Source: Amycolatopsis camponoti (GTDB lineage Bacteria; Actinomycetota; Actinomycetes; Mycobacteriales; Pseudonocardiaceae). Taken from it: a DNA stretch of 64,000 nucleotides. Numbering within the stretch: position 1 is the first letter of the stretch; the number at the start of each line of letters is the position of its first letter. Below are positions 24,381-32,595 of this stretch, piece after piece. The position numbers and the translations under genes are program-made. Location of the stretch: positions 1,562,501 through 1,626,500 of the forward strand of contig NZ_CABVGP010000002.1 in assembly GCF_902497555.1 (NCBI RefSeq), read 5' to 3'. Under the pieces are notes generated by a model that was not told the origin of the DNA, did no database searches, and was given only the letters and a program-made list of their open reading frames with translations.

Positions 24381-25775
24381 GTGTTCGAATCAAACGAATC
24401 ATTCAGAGTTGAATTGCGGAGATTGCGCATCAAGTCCGGCGTCACGCAGGAAGAATTGGCGGAGGCGTCGGGTATCAGCGTGCGGGCGATCAGCGACCTC
24501 GAGCGGGGCCGGACCCGTCGTCCGCAACGCAAGACGGTGGAGCTGCTGGCCAGCGGGATGCGCCTGGACGAGCACGACACGGCTCGGCTCGTCCACGTGG
24601 CCCGGAAGTCCACGTTGCAGGTGTCGCTGCCGCACGCCGTGGCCGGCGCGAGCGGGTGCGGCCACGACGAGGCCCGTTTCGAGCCGGGGGAACCGGGCCG
24701 GATCTGCGAGCTGCCGCCGCGGCTGCCGGGACCGCACACCACGCTGCCGGACTACCCGGTGCTCGACGACTTCCTGCAATCCGTGGCCGCGGCCGAGACG
24801 TTGGCCCCCGCCAACGGCAACACCGCGTTCATTGTCGGGTCGCCGTGGGTGGGCAAGACGACGGCCGCGGTGCACGCGGCCTACAAGTGGCGGCACCTGT
24901 TCCCGGACGGTCAGCTCTTCATCGACCTGAGTCCCGACGGCCAGTCGGCGATGCGGCCGCTCGACGTCGTGCGGCGGTTGTCCCGCTCGGTCGGCGCGCC
25001 GGTGGCGGAGGGCGCGGACCTCGAATCGGCCGCCGCCGCGCTGCGCAGTTTCCTGGCCAGCCGCCGGCTGCTCATCGTTCTCGACAAGGTGGTCAGCGAA
25101 GCCCAGGTTCGCGAGGTGCTGCCGGGCGTCAGTGCGAGCGCGGTGCTCGCGGTGTGCCGGCGCCGGTTCCCGGCGCAGGCGGGCACGCCGACGGTCTCGG
25201 TCGAGCCGCTGTCGGTCGGCCTGTCGGTGGCCCTGCTGGCGGCGGCGCTCGGCGAGCAGCGGATCAGGGACGAGTACGACGCGGCGATCGGGCTGGCCAC
25301 CCTGTGCGGCGGGCTCCCGCTCGCGCTGCAGTGGGTCAGTGGCCGGTTGCTGCGGAATCCACATTGGACGCTGCACCGGATGTTCACGGCGCTGATCAAC
25401 CCGCAGACGAGGAAGGATCTGATCGGTTCCTGCCGGCGGGACCTCAGCGGCCGGTTCTACGCCCTGTACGAAGAGTTGTCCCCGGAAACGCAGCGCGCGT
25501 TGTGCGCGCTGTCGCACATTCACGCCGACGAGTTCACCTTGGACATGGCGGCCGCGGTGCTCGGCACCTCGGTCGACGACGCCGAGCGGATGATCGAGTA
25601 CCTCATGGAGTGGCAGATCATCTCGGTCCACTACGACTCGGCACGTGCGGCCGCGTTCCGGATAAACCAGTTCGTCCGTACGTTCGCGGTGAGCGTGTCG
25701 GAGACGAGCGACCCGCTGGCCGACCTCGAGAACGTCCGCCAGCGGGCGACGACAGTCCTGGGCATCCAGGTGTGA
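24381..25775 (+). CDS. XRE-type HTH / NB-ARC ATPase regulator
   Basis: A 464-residue regulator. An N-terminal helix-turn-helix of the XRE type (RVELRRLRIKSGVTQEELAEASGISVRAISDLERGR, about residues 8-45) is followed by an NB-ARC-like STAND ATPase domain. The P-loop is VGSPWVGKTTAA near residue 153, then LLIVLDKVVSEAQVREVLPG as the Walker B-like strand and GLPLALQWVSGRL as the conserved GxP motif. It lacks the SARP activation domain and the TPR tail seen in larger relatives. Such proteins are typically cluster-situated activators that switch on ATP and ligand binding. The GTG at 24381 follows a GGGGG stretch. It is the only clear non-MarR regulator of the cluster here. Confidence 0.85.
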   Translation: MFESNESFRVELRRLRIKSGVTQEELAEASGISVRAISDLERGRTRRPQRKTVELLASGMRLDEHDTARLVHVARKSTLQVSLPHAVAGASGCGHDEARFEPGEPGRICELPPRLPGPHTTLPDYPVLDDFLQSVAAAETLAPANGNTAFIVGSPWVGKTTAAVHAAYKWRHLFPDGQLFIDLSPDGQSAMRPLDVVRRLSRSVGAPVAEGADLESAAAALRSFLASRRLLIVLDKVVSEAQVREVLPGVSASAVLAVCRRRFPAQAGTPTVSVEPLSVGLSVALLAAALGEQRIRDEYDAAIGLATLCGGLPLALQWVSGRLLRNPHWTLHRMFTALINPQTRKDLIGSCRRDLSGRFYALYEELSPETQRALCALSHIHADEFTLDMAAAVLGTSVDDAERMIEYLMEWQIISVHYDSARAAAFRINQFVRTFAVSVSETSDPLADLENVRQRATTVLGIQV

Positions 25776-25790
25776 CCGCCGGCCGAGGAT

Positions 25791-25829
25791 GCCGGACCGC
25801 ATGGCTGGGGGACAGCCATGCGGTCCGGC
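25791..25829 (+). terminator. Strong hairpin terminator at the cluster end
   Basis: A perfect 16-bp stem (25791-25806 pairing with 25814-25829, left arm GCCGGACCGCATGGCT) with a seven-base loop begins 15 bases after the regulator stop. It has no T-run. It marks the right-hand end of the biosynthetic cluster. Confidence 0.8.
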
Positions 25830-25903
25830 GTCACCGACCTGGCCACCCGCTACGCCAAGCTGCCACTGACGTGCGCGTCCGCTCCCGCGTCGGCACTCGG
25901 CGG

Positions 25904-26450
25904 CTACCGCGGTTCGGACACACCTGCCTCGAGCACTGCGAGGTCGCGCACCGCGTAACGGTGGTGCTCGGCTTCTTCCTTGAGCACCACCTTGAGGCAG
26001 CGGCGCACGACGTACTCCTGGTCGGGATACATGTCCGCCGGCTTGCGATCGCACACCCGGTCCAGTTCGGCCGCGGTGAGGCCGTCGATGACACACCGCA
26101 TCGTGGCCATGCGGGCCTTTCGTGGTGCCAGCACCTCGTCGAGGGTCGGGGTGGCGTCGAGGGTCAGGCCGAGCTTCGCCGCCTCCTCGGGCGGCGTCCC
26201 GCCGGCGGGGAAGCCCAGCGGGTGGTAGGGCGCTTCCTCTTCGAGCACGGCGTTGCCGAGCCAGGCATCGGAGGCGAACAGCAGATGCCGTTGTGTCTCG
26301 ACGAAGGACCACTCACCGTCGACTCTTTCGTGCAGTTTGGCCTCGGGCAACAGCTTTGCCCGGTCGAACGTCGCGCTCCACAGGGTTTCGACGGCGTCGC
26401 AAGCGGCCTGGTAGTCCTCGGGGGACGTCGCATCCCGTGCCGGCGCCCGT
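25904..26450 (-). pseudogene. DinB-like protein, 5'-truncated remnant
   Basis: The last 170 or so codons of a DinB/DUF664-type four-helix protein. SPEDYQAACDAVETLW, WSFVETQRHLLFASDAWLGNAVL (with the metal-binding His), PTLDEVLAPRKARMATMRCVIDGLTAAEL and VLKEEAEHHRYAVRDL are clearly conserved. Actinobacterial relatives carry a further 80 or more residues upstream, but here the frame runs into sequence without similarity near 26450, exactly where the opposite-strand PobA fragment begins. It is therefore probably a remnant left by a deletion. A shorter functional DinB protein cannot be excluded, but no start codon with a ribosome binding site is evident. Confidence 0.65.
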
Positions 26451-26459
26451 GCGGGGTGC

Positions 26460-26919
26460 CGGCGGATCCTCCGGCCGTGCTGGCCGTGCACTCGTACGGC
26501 TTCGCGGCCCGGATCACCCGGGGTCCGGAGGCGAGCCGGCTCTACCTGCAGTGCCCGCTGACCGACACGGCCGACCAGTGGCCGGACGAGCGCGTCTGGG
26601 ATGAGCTCGGCACCCGGTTCGGCGAACCCGTCGCGCCGGGGCCGATCACGAGCAAGCAGGTCGTGCCGCTGCGCGGGGTCGTGTTCAGCCCTGTGCGCCA
26701 CGGCCGGCTCTTCCTCCTCGGCGACGCCGCGCACCTCATTTCCCCGATGGGCGCGGAGGGGATGAGCCTCGCCCTCCACGACGCCAGGCGGCCGCGGTGT
26801 GGATGACCGAGACGATGCACGACTCCGGCGATGCTTCGTACGAAGGGGAATTCCGCAAGCGGATCGCGCGGAAGAACCTGGAAACCATGCTGGAGCCGGC
26901 GGAGCGCGTTTCCGGCTGA
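26460..26919 (+). pseudogene. FAD aromatic hydroxylase (PobA-like), C-terminal fragment with frameshift
   Basis: The frame reads HSYGFAARITRGPEASRLYL, LTDTADQWPDERVWDEL and FSPVRHGRLFLLGDAAHLIS with SPMGAEGMSLALHDA. This is the C-terminal FAD-binding half (GDAAH motif) of a 4-hydroxybenzoate 3-monooxygenase-like flavoprotein. After HDA the frame shifts near 26793 and continues as AAVWMTETMHD, then a shortened tail ending at TGA 26917-26919. The N-terminal half with the GxGxxG motif is missing. Together with the DinB remnant head-to-head at the same point, it shows a past rearrangement. Confidence 0.75.
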
Positions 26920-26929
26920 CCGGACGGGG

Positions 26930-27286
26930 TCAGCGCAGCCAGCGCAGCGCCGCGTCGGCGCAGTCCTCGGGGGTGCGGTCGAAGGCGATGGCCGCAACCG
27001 GTGCCGCCTGGTGCACCAGGTTGAGCACCGTTTCGAAGAACTCGAGCAGCGGTTCGTGCGTTCGGATCCCGGCCCCGATCACCACGCAGGCGTAGTCCGC
27101 CCGGGTCAGCGCCGCCTCGATCGTCCCCTCGGGGTCCGCGTCGAGGTCCACGAGGCACCAGTCGGGCGTCGAGGCCGTCCCGGCGCCTCCGCGCTGACGC
27201 CGATCGTGCCACACGGCCGGGTGCGAACCGGTGCAGGTTCCGCCGACTGACTCTTGACGCCCAGCCGGTGAGCGCCCACAATTCAA
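26930..27286 (-). CDS. Conserved hypothetical protein, probably N-terminally degraded
   Basis: A 118-codon frame. The second half (CLVDLDADPEGTIEAALTRADYACVVIGAGIRTHEPLLEFFETVLNLVH and PVAAIAFDRTPEDCADAALRWL) resembles a small conserved Rossmann-like protein family of unknown function that carries the VVIGAG(I/L)R motif. The first half is low-complexity and does not look like the family N-terminus, so the gene may have been truncated in the same rearrangement that broke its two neighbours. Start position is uncertain. Confidence 0.5.
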   Translation of the reverse strand: MNCGRSPAGRQESVGGTCTGSHPAVWHDRRQRGGAGTASTPDWCLVDLDADPEGTIEAALTRADYACVVIGAGIRTHEPLLEFFETVLNLVHQAAPVAAIAFDRTPEDCADAALRWLR

Positions 27287-27297
27287 ACGTACGACAG

Positions 27298-27315
27298 AAT
27301 GTTAGCGCTAACATT
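27298..27315. promoter_or_regulatory. LacI-type operator palindrome
   Basis: AATGTTAGCGCTAACATT is a perfect 18-bp palindrome with the central CG typical of LacI-family operators for sugar catabolism. It lies in the 306-bp gap before the arabinofuranosidase gene, just downstream of a possible promoter (TTGACG at 27254-27259 and CACAAT at 27277-27282, 17-bp spacing). Repression in the absence of arabinose oligosaccharides is likely. No LacI gene is in the window. The rest of the gap, to 27592, holds no recognisable gene. Confidence 0.8.
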
Positions 27316-27592
27316 AGGTCTGGTTTCGACGACGAAGTCGGAGAAGATGCCAATGAAGCCGCATTGCCGGACCGCCTCCCGATATCGGGCTGAGCGGCGG
27401 AACCCGCGTGAACGGGCGCACGTCGGCGCTCACCGCGTTCCGAGATAGCAGTTCCCGCACCGGATCCACCCGTGCTCGCCGTGCGCGCACGGGTGTCGAA
27501 GCTGTGTCCTTTGTGCTCACTCGCGCCAGCGCGCCGCTTCCGCTGCCGATCGGACATCCGCCGGCCGGCACCCCACGCAACGGAGGAATAAA

Positions 27593-29149
27593 ATGACTCC
27601 ACGGCCGAAGAATCGCCGTCGGCGGACGATTTCCCGGATCGCCGCCGCGGTTCTCGCCCTCGCCGGAGGGCTGGTCGCCACCACCGGTACGTCGCAAGCC
27701 GCCACCCAGGGGCCGTGCGACCTCTACGCGAACGGCGGCACACCTTGCGTCGCCGCGCACAGCACCACCCGCGCCCTCTACGGTGCCTACAACGGCGCGC
27801 TCTACCAAGTCAGGCGGGCGTCGGACAACAGCACCCGCGACATCGGCCCGCTCGCCGCCGGTGGCGTCGCGAACGCCGCCGCCCAGGACTCCTTCTGCGC
27901 CGGGACCACCTGTCTCATCACCGTCATCTACGACCAGACCGGCCGGAACAACCGCCTCACCCAGGCGCCTCCCGGCGGGTTCAACGGCCCGGCCGCCGGC
28001 GGCTACGACAACCTCGCCAACGCGACCGCGGCGCCGATCACCGTCGGCGGCCACAAGGCCTACGGCGTCTACGTCGCGCCCGGCACCGGCTACCGCAACA
28101 ACAACACGAACGGCGTCGCGACCGGTGACCAGCCGGAGGGCATGTACTCCGTCTTCGACGGCACGCACTACAACGGCGGCTGCTGCTTCGACTACGGCAA
28201 CGCCGAACGCAACAGCCGGGACAACGGCAACGGCACGATGGAGGCCATCTACTTCGGCAACATCAAGGTCTGGGGCTACGGCACGGGGAACGGCCCGTGG
28301 ATCATGGCCGACCTCGAGAACGGCCTGTTCTCCGGGGTCAACCCCGGCTACAACGCCAACGACCCGTCCATCAGCCACCGGTTCCTGACGGCGATCGTCA
28401 AGGGCGAGCCGAACCACTGGGCGATCCGAGGCGGCAACGCGCAGTCGGGCGGCGTGTCGACGTTCTACAACGGGAGCCGGCCCAACGCGTCGGGGTACAA
28501 CCCGATGAAGAAGGAAGGCGCGATCATCCTGGGCATCGGCGGCGACAACAGCGTCGGCGCCCGCGGCACCTTCTACGAGGGCGTGATGACGTCCGGCTAC
28601 CCGTCGGACGCCACCGAGAACGCGGTGCAGGCCAACATCACCGCGGCGGGCTACAGCGTCGGCAGCGCGAGCAGCGGATTGACGCCCGGCTCGACCGTCT
28701 CCCTGCGCGCGACCACGGCGTGCTGCACCGACCGGTACATCCACCACACGGGCACCACGGTGGACACCGCGGTCGTCGGCAGCTCGAGCTCCGCGACCGA
28801 AAAGGGCAATGCGTCCTGGATCGTGCGGGCCGGGCTGGGCAACGGATCGTGCGTGTCTTTCGAATCCAAGAACACCGCCGGCCAGTACCTGCGGCACCAG
28901 AACTTCCAGCTGTACCTCAACGCGAACGACGGGAGCTCGCTGTTCGCCCAGGACGCGACGTTCTGTCCCGAAGCGGGCCGCAACAGCCAGGGCACGTCGC
29001 TGAGGTCGGCGAACTACGCCGACCGCTACGTCCGGCACTACGCGAACGTCGTCTACATCGCCAGCAACGGCGGTTCGAACACGTTCGACAACGCCACCTC
29101 GTACAACGACGACGTGAGCTGGCTGGTCAGCGCGCCCTGGTCCCCGTAG
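27593..29149 (+). CDS. Secreted GH54 alpha-L-arabinofuranosidase with CBM42
   Basis: A 518-residue secreted enzyme releasing arabinofuranose from arabinoxylan or arabinan. The signal peptide covers about residues 1-36, with an RRRR n-region that may permit Tat export and cleavage near SQAA. The catalytic domain (about 40-355) matches fungal AbfB: CDLYANGGTPCVAAHSTTRALYGAYNGALYQVRR, then GGCCFDYGNAE containing the proposed nucleophile glutamate. The C-terminal domain (about 365-518) is the beta-trefoil arabinose-binding module (RYIHHTG, GQYLRHQNFQLYLN, RYVRHYANVVYIA). GGAGG lies before the ATG. Controlled by the LacI-type palindrome upstream. Confidence 0.93.
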   Translation: MTPRPKNRRRRTISRIAAAVLALAGGLVATTGTSQAATQGPCDLYANGGTPCVAAHSTTRALYGAYNGALYQVRRASDNSTRDIGPLAAGGVANAAAQDSFCAGTTCLITVIYDQTGRNNRLTQAPPGGFNGPAAGGYDNLANATAAPITVGGHKAYGVYVAPGTGYRNNNTNGVATGDQPEGMYSVFDGTHYNGGCCFDYGNAERNSRDNGNGTMEAIYFGNIKVWGYGTGNGPWIMADLENGLFSGVNPGYNANDPSISHRFLTAIVKGEPNHWAIRGGNAQSGGVSTFYNGSRPNASGYNPMKKEGAIILGIGGDNSVGARGTFYEGVMTSGYPSDATENAVQANITAAGYSVGSASSGLTPGSTVSLRATTACCTDRYIHHTGTTVDTAVVGSSSSATEKGNASWIVRAGLGNGSCVSFESKNTAGQYLRHQNFQLYLNANDGSSLFAQDATFCPEAGRNSQGTSLRSANYADRYVRHYANVVYIASNGGSNTFDNATSYNDDVSWLVSAPWSP

Positions 29150-29161
29150 CCGGGCCGGGTA

Positions 29162-29190
29162 CCGGGGCCACGCGCGGTGCGTGGCCCCGG
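29162..29190 (+). terminator. Terminator after arabinofuranosidase
   Basis: A perfect 12-bp stem (CCGGGGCCACGC and GCGTGGCCCCGG) with a five-base loop begins 13 bases after the stop codon of the GH54 gene. Confidence 0.8.
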
Positions 29191-29197
29191 CCGCCCG

Positions 29198-29308
29198 TCA
29201 CCGCGTGAAGGTGAACCAGTTCATGTCGACGAAGTCCGCCGAGCCGCCGCCGAACGTCAGTTAGACGTCGTGGACGCCGGTCCCCGCCGCGTCGACCATG
29301 ATCGTCGG
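29198..29308 (-). pseudogene. Carbohydrate-binding module fragment with stop codon
   Basis: Read leftward, the frame gives WPTIMVDAAGTGVHDV, a TAA stop, then LTFGGGSADFVDMNWFTFTR and TGA. This is the last beta-strand region of a CBM6/CBM35-type module (family pattern GxHDxYLxFxGGxxxFVxxNWFxF), with a Tyr codon apparently turned into TAA. It is a leftover of a second polysaccharide-degrading gene next to the arabinofuranosidase. Too short for any function. Confidence 0.6.
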
Positions 29309-29311
29309 CCA

Positions 29312-32300
29312 CTAGTCGAGACAACGCAGGGACCGGATCAGTTCCGAGCGGGTGACGACGGGCAGGTCACTGAAGACGCCCAGCTCGCCCGCGGCTGACT
29401 CGAAGGTGATCTCGGTGATCGTCTGCTCGGGCTCCGCTTTCGGGTCCGCGACCGCCGACGTTCCCGGGTCGATGGTCAGCGCCACACGCCCCTCTGGGCC
29501 GAACGGCCGGAACAGCTGGTGGCGCACTGCTCTGTGGCCGCTCGGTGCCCACTGCCAGCCTCGGCGGACGAGACCGAACAGCTTCGCGGCCGCCACCGTT
29601 CGCTGCCAGTAGACAGATGGGTCCTCGCCGGTGAACACCTCGCGTCCGGCCTGGATGAACGGCTGCTCGCCGCGCTGAGCAAGCCACGTGGCCCACGGTG
29701 TGAAGTCGTCGACCGCCGGGTGGGCGAGCCGGACCCACGTGCCGTCGCCGATCAGCCCACCATCCGGGTCGACCGGGTCGCCGAGGGCGTCGACGGCCGC
29801 GGTCCGGTCGTCGAGTGCCCACAACAACCCGCGCGCGAACCGGCCCAGCAGCGGATGCGCCACGATCCGGGACCGGAAGTCGCCGCCGGACCATCGGCGC
29901 TGCACGACCATCGCTTCCTCCAGGCGCGCGATCTGGTCGGCGATCATCGGCTTTGCCTTGCGGCGCAAGCTGTTCCACGCCGACACCGCCGCCTTCTCCT
30001 CGTCGTTGGCCGCCTTGGGCAATGCGCTGAGCCTGGCTCCGGACGGATCCCGCAGCACGAGTTCGCGGGTGTCGACGAGGTCGACGGCATACGACACGTT
30101 CCGGTACTCGACCTGATCACCGTCCAGCCCGAGATCCGGCGCCAGCAGGTCGTCGAGCTGTTCGGGCAGCAGCCCGCGGTCCGCGGCGACGCGGTCGAGC
30201 GCGGCGGCGGCGTGGCTGCGCAGCGGCCCGGACTTCGCATTGCGCGCCAGCGCCGACAGGTGGCCGAGAGCTCGCTCGGTGTTCATCACGGCCAGAACGT
30301 CGGCGCCGCGCTTCGCCCGTGGCGCCGCCCCTTCCGACGGCCACGCCCGGACGCGCGGGGCCAGCCGGTCCGCGACGGTGTCGTCGCCGAAGTACCCGAG
30401 GGCGTTCATGGCCCACACGTCCTTCGACGGCCTGTCCTCGGCCTCCCAGAGCCGGTACAGCGACCAGACGAACGCCGACAGGCTCGCCGGGTCACAGCGG
30501 TCGGCGATCACCCGCAGGCCCTCGTAGGGCGCGTCGAGCTGGGACATCGCGATCATGCGCAGGAGCGCGGCGGTCGGCTCGGCCGGCAACGCGTACTCGC
30601 CACCGGCCAGCAGAACCTGCGGTAGAAGACCGGGGTCCGCCCATTTCGGCACGGCCGGGATCTTCGCGGGCACGAAGTCGAGCGGGTCGCGGCTGAGCAA
30701 CGTCTCCACGGCCTCGACGCAGCCGAGGTCTTTCGCTGCGGCCCGTACGTCGTCCGCGTCGAGACGGCTGAGGGCCAGCGCGGCGGTCGCCGCCTCCGCA
30801 CGCGCCGCGCCGAGAGCGACCGGGATGAGCAGTGCGGCGGCGCCGGCACCGTGGCGGGTGAACCATTCCCGCGCGACCGGGCGGAACTGGCGTGACCGGG
30901 TCAGCCAGGCCGCCATCAATTCGGCGACCTCGACGGCGAGATAAGGCATCAGCAGTGGGGCACCGACAACCGGCTTCTTGCGGGCCAGCCGCAAGAACGG
31001 TGCCAGCGCGGCGAGTTCGTACTTGGCGACCACCACTTGCGGCTTCTCGAGGTAGAACGAGGCCGATTCGGCCTGCCATCGAGCGAGCAGCGGACGGACG
31101 ATGCCGTCCGGCGCTCTGATGTAGAACTCCGGCGGTGCAACGCCTTTCTCAGCGAGCGGGAGATGCACGCGCATTTCCTCGGACCGGAACGCTTGCCAGT
31201 CGTAGGCCCAGCGTTCCTGTTCACCGTCCTGCCAGACGATTCGAGGCTCGACCGCGTCCGGGACGGTCGTGACCCGGGCCGGCGGTTCACGACGCCACGG
31301 CGGCGACGCGAGCAGCGGCGGGACGGCCTCGGGTGGCGCCTCCGGCCGACGGGTGAACAGCCTGGCCTCGGGGACTTCCGGGTGCCTGCGCACCTGGCGT
31401 AGCAGCAGCACGTCGATGAAGTCGCCGTCCCGATGCGTACCGAGCAGCCGCGCCGCGCGTGCGGGGAACCGGTCGGCCGCGGCACGCACCCCACCCGGCA
31501 CCGCCGGGAGGTCCATTCGGTGCAGCAGCCCGGCGAACGCCGCGTCCGCCGGGATGCGCGTGAGCACCTCGAGGACGTCGTGCCGGACGTCCGGCGCCCA
31601 GCGGGACCGGTCCAGCTGACGGAACAGCAGCGGCACGACGTCCTCGCCGGCCGCGTCGAAGGCCGTGATGAACTGTCCCAGCGAGGTCATGTGCCAGCGG
31701 GACAACTGCTCGACCGTCGCCATGCTGTAGAAGAGCAGTTCCGGCGATCCCCAGTGGTCGTTGGGGAGATCGTCGAGATTCGCGGCCGCCCACTCCGGCC
31801 GGGCGGGGACGAGGTAGGACGTGACGATGCGCTGGCGCAGCAGTCCGCCGCGAAACGCGGCCAACCGGGCGACCGTGTCGTCGTAGACGTCCTGCCGCGC
31901 GACGGCCAGCATCGACCGCAGCTGCCGGGCGGCGTCTGTCCACACGGGGTACGCGGCGTCCGTCGCGTCGGTGTGGCGCAGCAGCGGTATGACGTCGTTC
32001 GCGCTGACCCGATCGGCGGTGTAGTAAGCGCAGCTCGCCACGAACGCGACAGCGCCGTGGGCCAGCTCTCGGACGGCGACGAGATCGTCGATCGGCGCCA
32101 TCGAGGTGTTGTAGGCGATGGCACCGCGACACGGGTTCGGTGCGAGCGCGAGCCGGACGCCATCGGCCTCGACGTCCGGCTCCGCTGAGAGCGCCAACGC
32201 GCGAAGCGCGGGATCGGTCCCCGTGTGGTGAAGGATCGCCGCCCGCTTGCCGGCCAGGTCCACACCACGAGCGGCGTGCCATGCGGTGAGCTCCGCGAGG

Positions 32301-32407
32301 CTTTCGTGCTTGACGTCGAGCGGTTCGAGCGCGGCCATCCCGCCACGGCGGGGATGCACGGCACAACGCCACGTATCGGGGATGTCGATCTGGTGCTCAC
32401 CAGGCAT
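29312..32407 (-). CDS. Large DUF4132-type protein
   Basis: A 1031-residue soluble protein. The C-terminal 200 residues (RIVAHPLLGRFARGLLWAL, YWQRTVAAAKLFGLVRRGWQWA, VRHQLFRPFG and the final EITFES...LPVVTRSELIRSL) match the DUF4132 pattern associated with WGR/MolR-like proteins. The long N-terminal part is rich in helical, HEAT-like segments (e.g. ALSRLDADDVRAAAKDLG, SHAAAALDRVAADRGL). Function is unknown. ATG at 32407 was chosen as the first plausible start; residues before LEPLDVKHESLAEL are weakly conserved, so the true start could be internal. It stands alone, divergent from the MerR gene. Confidence 0.78.
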   Translation of the reverse strand: MPGEHQIDIPDTWRCAVHPRRGGMAALEPLDVKHESLAELTAWHAARGVDLAGKRAAILHHTGTDPALRALALSAEPDVEADGVRLALAPNPCRGAIAYNTSMAPIDDLVAVRELAHGAVAFVASCAYYTADRVSANDVIPLLRHTDATDAAYPVWTDAARQLRSMLAVARQDVYDDTVARLAAFRGGLLRQRIVTSYLVPARPEWAAANLDDLPNDHWGSPELLFYSMATVEQLSRWHMTSLGQFITAFDAAGEDVVPLLFRQLDRSRWAPDVRHDVLEVLTRIPADAAFAGLLHRMDLPAVPGGVRAAADRFPARAARLLGTHRDGDFIDVLLLRQVRRHPEVPEARLFTRRPEAPPEAVPPLLASPPWRREPPARVTTVPDAVEPRIVWQDGEQERWAYDWQAFRSEEMRVHLPLAEKGVAPPEFYIRAPDGIVRPLLARWQAESASFYLEKPQVVVAKYELAALAPFLRLARKKPVVGAPLLMPYLAVEVAELMAAWLTRSRQFRPVAREWFTRHGAGAAALLIPVALGAARAEAATAALALSRLDADDVRAAAKDLGCVEAVETLLSRDPLDFVPAKIPAVPKWADPGLLPQVLLAGGEYALPAEPTAALLRMIAMSQLDAPYEGLRVIADRCDPASLSAFVWSLYRLWEAEDRPSKDVWAMNALGYFGDDTVADRLAPRVRAWPSEGAAPRAKRGADVLAVMNTERALGHLSALARNAKSGPLRSHAAAALDRVAADRGLLPEQLDDLLAPDLGLDGDQVEYRNVSYAVDLVDTRELVLRDPSGARLSALPKAANDEEKAAVSAWNSLRRKAKPMIADQIARLEEAMVVQRRWSGGDFRSRIVAHPLLGRFARGLLWALDDRTAAVDALGDPVDPDGGLIGDGTWVRLAHPAVDDFTPWATWLAQRGEQPFIQAGREVFTGEDPSVYWQRTVAAAKLFGLVRRGWQWAPSGHRAVRHQLFRPFGPEGRVALTIDPGTSAVADPKAEPEQTITEITFESAAGELGVFSDLPVVTRSELIRSLRCLD

Positions 32408-32595
32408 GACGCCATCATGCACGACCGGTCCGGATCCGCCGCGGACCTCGCGGGGCGGCACGGCTCAGCGGTCGGCGGCTCGCTCGCGGCGCCGGTAGCG
32501 GGTGGATCAACGGCATGGCTCGCGGTGACGGCGGTTCGAACCGCGTTCGCGGCAGCCTTGACTCTCAAGCCGGTCGAGATCGCATAGTGGGGCGT

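Noticed and set aside
24399..26312. Long minus-strand frame under the XRE/NB-ARC gene
   Set aside because: Shadow of a gene with intact HTH and P-loop; no motif, and composition typical of antisense frames.
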